Below are positions 15,730 through 22,346 of a stretch of DNA of 64,000 nucleotides, piece after piece (positions within the stretch are counted from its first letter, which is position 1; each line of letters opens with the position of its first letter). Both the position numbers and the translations under genes were made by a program. The stretch covers positions 3,162,001 to 3,226,000 of the forward strand of contig OZ245761.1 in NCBI GenBank assembly GCA_965227535.1, in the 5' to 3' direction. The DNA is from SZUA-430 sp965227535. Lineage in GTDB: Bacteria; Pseudomonadota; Alphaproteobacteria; Micropepsales; Micropepsaceae. The notes below the pieces were generated by a model. The model did not search any database, was not told where the DNA came from, and saw nothing but the letters and a program-made list of their open reading frames with translations.

Positions 15730-15923
15730 GCGACCCGCGCCCCGATCCCAAACTTCTCGAAATCCTCGTCTGCCCGGTGACCAAAGGTCAGCTGAGCTAC
15801 GACGCCGAGAAGCAAGAACTGATCTCGAAGAACGCCCGCCTCGCCTACCCGATCCGCGGCGGCATCCCGATCATGCTACCCGACGAAGCGCGCGAACTGT
15901 CGGACGACGAGCTGAAACCGTGA
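15726..15923 (+). CDS. Trm112 family protein
   Basis: The 65-aa product opens at ATG 15726, overlapping the previous stop. It matches the Trm112/UPF0434 core: LLEILVCPVTKGQLSYD, AYPIRGGIPIMLPDEAR. These small proteins can activate methyltransferases or act as zinc-ribbon scaffolds; here only the CP of the first CxxC-type position is kept, so metal binding may be lost. The gene ends inside the start of the DUF971 gene. Confidence 0.88.
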   Translation: MSDPRPDPKLLEILVCPVTKGQLSYDAEKQELISKNARLAYPIRGGIPIMLPDEARELSDDELKP

Positions 15924-16282
15924 AAGCCCCCTGGCCCGTCGAACTGCGCTACAGCCGCGACGACCGCGCGCTGAACGTGACGTTCGAAAGCGGCGAGAAA
16001 TACAAACTGCCCGCCGAATACCTGCGCGTCGAAAGCCCGTCGGCGGAAGTGCAAGGTCACGGCGCCTCGACCAAAGTCACCGTCGCCGGAAAAAAATCCG
16101 TCGCCATCGACCGCATGGAGCCTATCGGCCGCTACGCCGTGCGCATCGTCTTCGACGACGGCCACGACACGGGCCTGTTCTCGTGGGACTACCTCGCCCA
16201 ACTCGGCCGCGAGCAAGCCAAGCGCTGGTTCGAATACGAATCGAAACTGAAGACGGCAGGCCTAAGCCGCGAGGCGCCATGA
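15920..16282 (+). CDS. DUF971 (gamma-butyrobetaine hydroxylase N-terminal-like) protein
   Basis: The 120-aa protein has the DUF971 pattern: LRYSRDDRALNVTFESGEKYKLPAEYLRV, then IDRMEPIGRYAVRIVFDDGHDTGLFSWDYL. Family members occur alone or fused to Mrp/ApbC-type iron-sulfur carriers and may help assemble or deliver metal cofactors. Translation starts at a GTG overlapping the previous gene. It overlaps the start of the next, membrane-anchored gene by four bases. Confidence 0.85.
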   Translation: MKAPWPVELRYSRDDRALNVTFESGEKYKLPAEYLRVESPSAEVQGHGASTKVTVAGKKSVAIDRMEPIGRYAVRIVFDDGHDTGLFSWDYLAQLGREQAKRWFEYESKLKTAGLSREAP

Positions 16283-16671
16283 TCCCCGACATCGCTGTCT
16301 TCAACGGCTTCTGGTATTTTGTCGCGCTCATCTTCGCGATGATCGCCTGGCGCATCTGGGGCGACCGCGTGATGCGCGCGATCCGCAAATTCGAACAGGA
16401 TCGCCGCGACGCCGACCTGCAAACCTACTTCGACCGCATGAACCCGAACGCCCACTTCCGCCAATCGGTCGACCAGATCGGCGAACAAACCCCGGCCGTC
16501 GAAGGCGTCACCTGGAACGGCGAAGTCTACGAAAGCCGCGAAGACGCCGAAGCCGCCCGCTGGCGCCACATCATCACCGAGGCGCGCAGCTTCTACATCG
16601 ACCTCGACCGCACCTACGGCAACAAGATCAAGGGCCCGAACGCAGCCCACCGCGTTGACGGCCAGAACTAG
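16279..16671 (+). CDS. Small membrane-anchored hypothetical protein
   Basis: A 130-aa protein chosen from ATG 16279, which overlaps the DUF971 stop. The longer frame from 16183 is mostly antisense-like Arg/Pro sequence. One N-terminal membrane segment (FWYFVALIFAMIAWRIW, about residues 11-28) is followed by a cytosolic or periplasmic charged part with GVTWNGEVYESREDAEAARW. It closes the coupled five-gene operon from cnoX. No family is recognised. Confidence 0.65.
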   Translation: MIPDIAVFNGFWYFVALIFAMIAWRIWGDRVMRAIRKFEQDRRDADLQTYFDRMNPNAHFRQSVDQIGEQTPAVEGVTWNGEVYESREDAEAARWRHIITEARSFYIDLDRTYGNKIKGPNAAHRVDGQN

Positions 16672-16674
16672 GCT

Positions 16675-16696
16675 GCTGCCAACATGCTGTCAGCAG
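16675..16696. promoter_or_regulatory. Palindromic operator ahead of WYL regulator
   Basis: A 22-bp near-perfect dyad with TGCTG and CAGCA ends around a CATG core lies 18 bp before the ATG of the WYL regulator. Of 11 mirrored base pairs, nine match. The position suggests autoregulation. Confidence 0.6.
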
Positions 16697-16713
16697 GCGT
16701 GTATAAAGGCCCG

Positions 16714-17412
16714 ATGAGACGCGCCGACCGCCTGTTCCAAATCATCCAAATCCTGCGCCGCGCCCGAGGCCCGGTGACCGCGGACGCCATCGCCGCCGAA
16801 CTCGAAACCTCAAAACGCTCCGTTTACCGCGACGTCGCAACGCTGATGGGCCAACGCGTCCCCATCAGAGGCGAAGCCGGCATGGGCTACGTACTGGAAA
16901 GCGGCTTCGACCTGCCGCCATTGATGCTGACCCCGGACGAAATCGAAGCCGCCGTCCTCGGCGCACAATTCGTCACCGGCCGCGGCGACCCGATGCTGGC
17001 GAAAGCCGCCCAAGACCTCATCGCCAAAATCGCCGCCGCCATCCCCGAACGCCTACGCCCCTTAATCCTGGAGCCATCGATCGGCGCCTCGACCCAACGC
17101 AACATCCCGCCCGACGCGATCGACATGGTCAGCCTCAGAAACCACATCCGTCACGGCCGCAAGCTCGGCCTGAAATACCGCGACGAAAACGGCCGCGAGA
17201 CCACACGCAACGTCTGGCCCGTCACCATCGGCTACATGGAAACAGTCCGCATGCTCGCCGCCTGGTGCGAACTCCGCAAAGACTTCCGCCACTTCCGCAC
17301 CGACCGCATAGTTACCGCCGATTTCTTGGAAGACAGATATCCGGAACGCCCGACGCTGCTTCGCGCAAAGTGGCGCAAAATGATGAAAGACAAAAAGCCG
17401 GTCGACACATAG
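16714..17412 (+). CDS. HTH-WYL transcriptional regulator (YafY-like)
   Basis: The 232-aa protein is read from ATG 16714 (MRRADRLFQIIQIL...). Residues 1-75 form a winged HTH of the HTH_11 type (PVTADAIAAELETSKRSVYRDVATL). Residues about 135-215 are a WYL domain, with RETTRNVWPVTIGYMETVRMLAAWCELR and FRHFRTDRI. WYL domains sense nucleic acids or other ligands and often respond to DNA damage. The palindrome at 16675-16696 probably is its own site. The gene is convergent with the UbiH-type hydroxylase across the inverted repeat at 17445-17670. Confidence 0.88.
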   Translation: MRRADRLFQIIQILRRARGPVTADAIAAELETSKRSVYRDVATLMGQRVPIRGEAGMGYVLESGFDLPPLMLTPDEIEAAVLGAQFVTGRGDPMLAKAAQDLIAKIAAAIPERLRPLILEPSIGASTQRNIPPDAIDMVSLRNHIRHGRKLGLKYRDENGRETTRNVWPVTIGYMETVRMLAAWCELRKDFRHFRTDRIVTADFLEDRYPERPTLLRAKWRKMMKDKKPVDT

Positions 17413-17444
17413 AACGAACGCACGCGTAAACGCCCTCCCAAATC

Positions 17445-17670
17445 CGTCATGGCCGGGCTTGACCCGGCCACCCAGTGGACGCGCGTCCGCGCGGCCGAGA
17501 GACGTTTGAAGCACCGTACGTTGCGGAGTCAGCTTTACCACCAAGACACCAAGGCACGAAGTTAGGCAACTTCGTGATTTCTTGGTGCCTTCGTGCCTTG
17601 GTGGTAAAGCTGAATCTGCATCGCGCTGCCGCGCGAAAGACTGGGTGGCCGGGTCAAGCCCGCCATGACG
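17445..17670. repeat. Nested inverted repeat between convergent genes
   Basis: The outer arms (17445-17476 and 17640-17670) carry the alphaproteobacterial intergenic motif CATGGCCGGGCTTGACC and its complement, differing by one base gap. The inner arms (17531-17565 and about 17571-17611) are built from ACCACCAAG and AAGGCACGAAG units and their complements. The whole can fold into a long two-tier hairpin between two convergent stop codons, so it may act as a bidirectional terminator or be a small mobile repeat. Confidence 0.85.
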
Positions 17671-17684
17671 ACATCGGGGATGGG

Positions 17685-18917
17685 TTAGACAGCTTCACCG
17701 CGCATCAAGCGCGGCGGATTCGCGCCTTCACCACCTGCCTGCCGCATGAAGAAGCGTTTCAACGGCGCGATCGAATCCACCACGTCGAGGCCGAACCGGC
17801 GTGCAGCGGCGACCGGTGCGATGTCATTAGAGAATAGGCGGTTCAGCGCGTCGAATGACGCCGTGAACAGCGCATTGTCGAAGCGTCGCCACGATTGATA
17901 GCGCTCAAGCACCGCCTCAGATCCGATGTCGAGGCCCAAGCGGCGCGCGTCGATGATCGTCTCTGCCAGCGCCGCCGCATCGCGTAGACCCAAGTTCAAA
18001 CCTTGTCCCGCAATCGGGTGAACGCCGTGCGCGGCATCGCCCGCCAGCGCGAAACGCGGCGCGACATACGACATCGCAAGATGCATCGACAGCGGATATG
18101 ACCACCGCGGCCCTTCCAACGTCAGCGCGCCCCATTGGTCGCCAAAGCGTTGCAAAACCTCGCCGAGAAACGCCGCATCGTCGAGCGCGAGATAGGCCGG
18201 CGCCTGATCGCGCCGCTCCGTCCACACGATCGAAGAACGGTTGCCTGTCATCGGCAGAATGGCGAACGGTCCCGACGCCAAGAACAACTCGTGCGCGGCG
18301 CCAAGATGCGGCCGTCCGTGTCCGATCGTGGCCACGATACCCGTCTGCGCATAAGCCCAACCGATCGTCTTGATCCCATGCGCCTCGCGCAGCGGCGAGT
18401 CGCGCCCGTCAGCGGCGATGCACAGTGCCGCCTGCAACACGCGTCCATCGCCCAGCACAACGTTCACATGCCCGCGCTGCATCTCAGTCCGCACGACGCG
18501 CTCCGGCGCGATCAGCGTCAACGCGTCGAGCCCGTCGATCTCGCGCTGCAAGGCCATCCGGAAATGCCGGTTCTCGATCATATGCGCGAGCGGCCCTTGG
18601 CCCACCTCGCTATGATCGAAATGCAAAAGCGCGACCGACGCGCCGTCCCGCACAGATCCATCGCCGACGATGATGTCGAGCACCGGCTGCGCCTGCGACT
18701 CAAGATGCGGCCACAGCCCCAGCGCCTTCAGCATTCGCCCCGACGCCGTCGCAAACGAACTGACGCGCCCGTCGAACTTCGCGTCAACGACGCGCGCCGG
18801 ATCCAGTCCGTCGACCACGGCCGTCGCAACCCCGGCCTTGGCCAACGCCAGACCCAGCGTCAGACCGACCATCCCGCCGCCCGCGACCACGACGTCGAAT
18901 TTCGAAGCGCTCTGCAT
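17685..18917 (-). CDS. UbiH/UbiF/COQ6-type FAD-dependent hydroxylase
   Basis: The 410-aa protein is taken from ATG 18917. It has the FAD dinucleotide motif VVVAGGGMVGLTLGLALAKAG near residue 10, the DG motif region (AADGRDSPLRE) and the second FAD motif GDAAHGVHPIAGQGLNLGLRDA near residue 300. This is the ubiquinone-ring hydroxylase family; the position hydroxylated cannot be told from sequence. A start at 19055 would extend into the glnK control region without a conserved sequence. It diverges from glnK. Confidence 0.9.
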   Translation of the reverse strand: MQSASKFDVVVAGGGMVGLTLGLALAKAGVATAVVDGLDPARVVDAKFDGRVSSFATASGRMLKALGLWPHLESQAQPVLDIIVGDGSVRDGASVALLHFDHSEVGQGPLAHMIENRHFRMALQREIDGLDALTLIAPERVVRTEMQRGHVNVVLGDGRVLQAALCIAADGRDSPLREAHGIKTIGWAYAQTGIVATIGHGRPHLGAAHELFLASGPFAILPMTGNRSSIVWTERRDQAPAYLALDDAAFLGEVLQRFGDQWGALTLEGPRWSYPLSMHLAMSYVAPRFALAGDAAHGVHPIAGQGLNLGLRDAAALAETIIDARRLGLDIGSEAVLERYQSWRRFDNALFTASFDALNRLFSNDIAPVAAARRFGLDVVDSIAPLKRFFMRQAGGEGANPPRLMRGEAV

Positions 18918-19002
18918 AAAACGGACGGTGGTGGGTGCGACGCGCCCTGTCCAGGCACGCACGTGCGGCACAGTGCGCCCTCTTTGTGCAATTCGGCAAA
19001 AC

Positions 19003-19019
19003 TGCACAAGATTTATGCA
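19003..19019 (+). promoter_or_regulatory. NtrC-like activator site
   Basis: This 17-mer matches the enteric NtrC consensus TGCACCATATTGGTGCA at 13 of 17 positions, with both outer TGCA half-sites intact. It lies roughly 110-125 bp upstream of the start expected from the sigma-54 promoter, a usual enhancer distance. A second TTGTGCA half-site begins at 18984. Confidence 0.6.
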
Positions 19020-19102
19020 CACGCCTGCCGCGCCCACGAACACCCCGCAACGCACGGGCGAATTACATCAACAAAATCAATGGACTAGCGCCACGTCTCG
19101 AC

Positions 19103-19119
19103 TTGGCACGCTTCTTGGA
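19103..19119 (+). promoter_or_regulatory. Sigma-54 promoter of glnK-amtB
   Basis: TTGGCACG followed after four bases by TTGGA matches the -24/-12 consensus TGGCAC-N5-TTGCA except for the final C of the -12 GC. It lies 53 bp ahead of the glnK ATG, as expected for a nitrogen-regulated PII/ammonium-transporter operon. Confidence 0.75.
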
Positions 19120-19171
19120 ACGCCACCCAGGTTCGCTAGTCACGAAAACCGCTGGGAGGGGCTTGGGCTCC

Positions 19172-19510
19172 ATGAAATTCATCACAGCCATCATCAAGCC
19201 GTTCAAGCTCGACGAAGTCCGCGAGGCTTTGACGGCATTGGGCGTTCAGGGTCTGACCGTCACCGAGGTCAAAGGCTTCGGCCGCCAGAAGGGCCACCGC
19301 GAAATCTATCGCGGCGCCGAATACGCCGTGAACTTCGTCCCGAAGATCAAAATCGAAGTCGCCGTGCGCAGTGAGATCGCCGACGCGGTCATCCACGCAA
19401 TCACCGACAAGGCCAAGTCTGGCCAAATCGGCGACGGCAAGATTTTCGTCCTTCCCCTGGAACACGTCGTGCGCATCCGCACCGGCGAAACCGACAATGA
19501 GGCGCTGTAA
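19172..19510 (+). CDS. glnK: PII signalling protein GlnK/GlnB
   Basis: The 112-aa protein is a complete PII trimer subunit. The T-loop contains Tyr51 within EIYRGAEYAVNF, the uridylylation site, and the C-terminal loop has TGETDNEAL. PII reports nitrogen and energy status through 2-oxoglutarate and ATP/ADP, and in its GlnK form blocks AmtB. Pairing with amtB 57 bp downstream supports the GlnK name. A sigma-54 promoter and an NtrC-like site precede it. The start at 19172 gives the family N-terminus MKFITAIIKPFKLDEVREAL; upstream frame sequence is not conserved. Confidence 0.95.
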   Translation: MKFITAIIKPFKLDEVREALTALGVQGLTVTEVKGFGRQKGHREIYRGAEYAVNFVPKIKIEVAVRSEIADAVIHAITDKAKSGQIGDGKIFVLPLEHVVRIRTGETDNEAL

Positions 19511-19566
19511 TGTTTGTGCGCGCCTCGCAAACCGAATCACACATCAACCGGAGAATGGGGACCCTG

Positions 19567-21051
19567 ATGCTCCGTACACTGAAACACCCGCGCTTGCTGA
19601 TCGCATTGGCGACGGCGGGAGCTCTCGCGTTCTCGGCTTTGACGCCGGCCTACGCGCAGCCGGAAACGCCGCCTGCCGACACGCCGACGACGACGGAATC
19701 GACGCCGCCCGCCGCCGAAGCGCCCGCAACGCCGCCGGCCGAAGCCGCCCCGGCTCCAGCGGAAGCAGCGCCTGCCGCGGAGGAAACCGCACCAGCAGCC
19801 GCTCTACCAAAACATGCTGTGGCCCTTGCGCTCAATCCCGGCGACACCGCCTGGATGCTGACCTCAACCGCCCTCGTCCTCATGATGACGATCCCGGGCC
19901 TCGCGCTCTTCTACGGCGGCATGGTGCGCAAGAAGAACATCCTGGCGACCGCGACGCAAAGCTTCGCCATCACCGCACTCGTCACCGTCCTTTGGATGGT
20001 CGTCGGCTATTCGCTGGCCTTCACGGACGGCGGCGATAATCAAAGCTTCATAGGCGGCTTCTCGAGGGTGATGCTGGCCGGCATGGGCATGAACGAAGCG
20101 CATTCGCTCGCGGCGTCCATCCCTGAATCGGTCTTCATGACCTTCCAGATGACCTTCGCGATCATCACCCCGGCCCTCATCACCGGCGCTTTCGCCGACC
20201 GCATGAAGTTCTCGGCGATGCTGATCTTCATGGGCCTCTGGGTGCTGCTCGTCTACGCGCCGATCGCGCACTCGGTCTGGGGCGGCGGCTACATCAGCAC
20301 CTTTGGCGTCCTCGACTTCGCCGGCGGCACGGTCGTTCACTTCAACGCCGGTATCGCAGGCCTCATCTGCGCGATCGTGCTGGGCAAGCGCACCGGTTAC
20401 GGCCATGAGAACATGGCCCCGCACAACCTGCTCTACGCGCTCATCGGCGCGTCGATGCTGTGGGTCGGTTGGTTCGGCTTCAACGCAGGCTCGGCGGTCG
20501 CGGCCAACGCGCTCGCCGGTATGGCGATGGCGAACACGCAAATCGCAACCGCGGCGGCAGCGCTGTCGTGGATGGCGATCGAATGGTTCGTGCAGAAGAA
20601 GCCGAGCGTTTTGGGCCTTCTCTCGGGCGCCGTCGCAGGCCTCGTCGCGATCACCCCGGCCGCGGGCTTTGTCGATCCCTCGGGCAGCCTCTACATCGGC
20701 CTCATCGCCGGCGTGGTCTGCTTCGCGGGTGCGGTCTGGCTGAAGAAGGCACTGGGTTACGACGACTCGCTCGACGCGTTCGGCGTGCACGGCATCGGTG
20801 GCGCAGTAGGCGCCATCCTGACCGGCGTCTTCGCGCTCTCCAGCATCAACAGCCTTGGCAAAGGCGCGATCGACGGCAACACCGGCCAAATCTGGGTCCA
20901 GATTCAAGGCCTCCTGATCGCCGGCATCTACTGCGCCGTCGTCACCTTCGTGATCCTGATGGCGCTGAAATACACGATCGGCCTGCGCGTCACGAAGGAA
21001 GAGGAAATGGAAGGCCTCGACCTCTCGCAACACGGCGAAAGCATTCACTAG
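19567..21051 (+). CDS. amtB: Ammonium transporter AmtB with signal and Ala/Pro-rich N-terminus
   Basis: The 494-aa protein is the trimeric inner-membrane ammonium channel. After the N-terminal signal (residues about 8-31) comes a 55-residue Pro/Ala/Glu/Thr-rich stretch, then eleven membrane helices beginning at DTAWMLTSTALVLMMTIPGL. Family motifs include FYGGMVRKKN, FNAGIAGLICAIVLGKR and DDSLDAFGVHGIGG with the twin-His pore. ATG 19567 is preferred (GGGGA five bases upstream); ATG 19555 is possible. GlnK gates it. A strong terminator follows the gene. Confidence 0.95.
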   Translation: MLRTLKHPRLLIALATAGALAFSALTPAYAQPETPPADTPTTTESTPPAAEAPATPPAEAAPAPAEAAPAAEETAPAAALPKHAVALALNPGDTAWMLTSTALVLMMTIPGLALFYGGMVRKKNILATATQSFAITALVTVLWMVVGYSLAFTDGGDNQSFIGGFSRVMLAGMGMNEAHSLAASIPESVFMTFQMTFAIITPALITGAFADRMKFSAMLIFMGLWVLLVYAPIAHSVWGGGYISTFGVLDFAGGTVVHFNAGIAGLICAIVLGKRTGYGHENMAPHNLLYALIGASMLWVGWFGFNAGSAVAANALAGMAMANTQIATAAAALSWMAIEWFVQKKPSVLGLLSGAVAGLVAITPAAGFVDPSGSLYIGLIAGVVCFAGAVWLKKALGYDDSLDAFGVHGIGGAVGAILTGVFALSSINSLGKGAIDGNTGQIWVQIQGLLIAGIYCAVVTFVILMALKYTIGLRVTKEEEMEGLDLSQHGESIH

Positions 21052-21082
21052 CGGATCGCACTCTCTCCCGATCCGAAATGCG

Positions 21083-21116
21083 GGGCGCTCCGGGAAACCG
21101 GGGCGCCCTTCGCTTT
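21083..21116 (+). terminator. Rho-independent terminator of glnK-amtB
   Basis: An 11-bp stem (21083-21093 with 21098-21108, one G-U pair) closed by a GAAA tetraloop is followed by a T-rich tail, 32 bp after the amtB stop. Confidence 0.8.
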
Positions 21117-21148
21117 TCGGAAAGGACCGCCGCGCTTATACTGCGCGC

Positions 21149-22321
21149 ATGTCCCGTTTCGACGCCCTGCCCGTCTCGCCGTTCACGCGGCTGAACAAAC
21201 TTCTGGAAGGCGTCGCGCCCGGCGCCGCGCCGATCCACATGCACATCGGCGAACCGCAACACGCGGTGCCCGCCTTCGTCGGCGAGATCTTGGCGAAGCA
21301 CACCGCCGACTTCGGCCGCTACCCGCCGATCATCGGCCCCGAGCCGCTGCGCAAAGCGATCGCCGCGTGGCTCACACGCCGCTACGCGCTAAGCAACGGC
21401 ATCGACGCCGACCGCCACATCTTACCGCTGGTCGGCACGCGCGAAGGATTGTTCAGCGCCGCCTTCGTCACCGTGCCGGAAGACAAACACCGCAAGAAGC
21501 CCGCGGTCCTGATCCCGAACCCGTTCTACCAATGCTACGCGGCAGCGGCATTGTCGGCAGGCGCCGAACCCATCTACGTCAACGCGACGCGTGAAACGAA
21601 TTTCCTGCCCGACTTCGCATCGCTGCCACGCGACACGCTCGCCCGCACGGCAGCTGTCTTCATGTGCTCGCCCTCGAACCCCGAAGGCGGCGCGGCCAGC
21701 GAATCCGAATGGCGCCGCATCTTCGAACTCGTCGACGAATTCGATTTCACCGTCCTCGCCGACGAGTGCTACACGGAAATATACGCAGACAAGCCGCCGA
21801 CCGGCGCGCTCAGCGTGCGCCAGAAGATGACCGGCGACTTCTCGCGCCTGCTCTCGTTCCATTCGCTGTCGAAACGATCGAACCTGCCGGGCCTGCGCTC
21901 CGGCTTCGTCGCCGGCGACGCAAACCTGATCGCCCGCTTCCGCGAATTCCGCAACGTGGCCGGCCCGCAGCTGCCGCTCCCCATCGCTGCCGTCTCGACC
22001 GCGGCGTGGAGCGACGAGACCCACGTCGAAGAAAACCGCGCGCTCTACAAACAGAAATTTGAGCTCGCCAAGAACCGCCTCGGCAACCGTTTCGGCTTTC
22101 GTATTCCCGACGGCGGCTTCTTCCTGTGGCTCGACGTCGGCGACGGCGTAGAGGCCACGGCCAAGCTTTGGCGCGAGGGCGGCCTGCGCGTTCTGCCAGG
22201 CGCCTATCTCGCCCGCGACACAGCGACCGGCAATCCAGGAAAATCCTTTATCCGCGTGGCCTTAGTTAACGACTTCGCAACGACGTCTGAGGCATTGGAT
22301 AGGTTCACTCGCATTTTGTGA
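21149..22321 (+). CDS. dapC: Succinyldiaminopimelate transaminase-like aminotransferase
   Basis: The 390-aa protein is a class I/II fold-type I PLP aminotransferase. The Schiff-base Lys lies in SFHSLSKRSNLPGLRSGF, with the family segments IGEPQHAVPAF, YPPIIGPEPLRKAIAAWL and CSPSNPEGG. The DapC group (N-succinyl-2-amino-6-oxopimelate aminotransferase in lysine and peptidoglycan synthesis) has this N-terminal HMHIGEPQH block, which supports the name. ftsK follows 25 bp later on the same strand. Aminotransferase substrate is inferred from family resemblance. Confidence 0.85.
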   Translation: MSRFDALPVSPFTRLNKLLEGVAPGAAPIHMHIGEPQHAVPAFVGEILAKHTADFGRYPPIIGPEPLRKAIAAWLTRRYALSNGIDADRHILPLVGTREGLFSAAFVTVPEDKHRKKPAVLIPNPFYQCYAAAALSAGAEPIYVNATRETNFLPDFASLPRDTLARTAAVFMCSPSNPEGGAASESEWRRIFELVDEFDFTVLADECYTEIYADKPPTGALSVRQKMTGDFSRLLSFHSLSKRSNLPGLRSGFVAGDANLIARFREFRNVAGPQLPLPIAAVSTAAWSDETHVEENRALYKQKFELAKNRLGNRFGFRIPDGGFFLWLDVGDGVEATAKLWREGGLRVLPGAYLARDTATGNPGKSFIRVALVNDFATTSEALDRFTRIL

Positions 22322-22346
22322 TCGTGGGGTCGCCTCCCCGCGTGCA

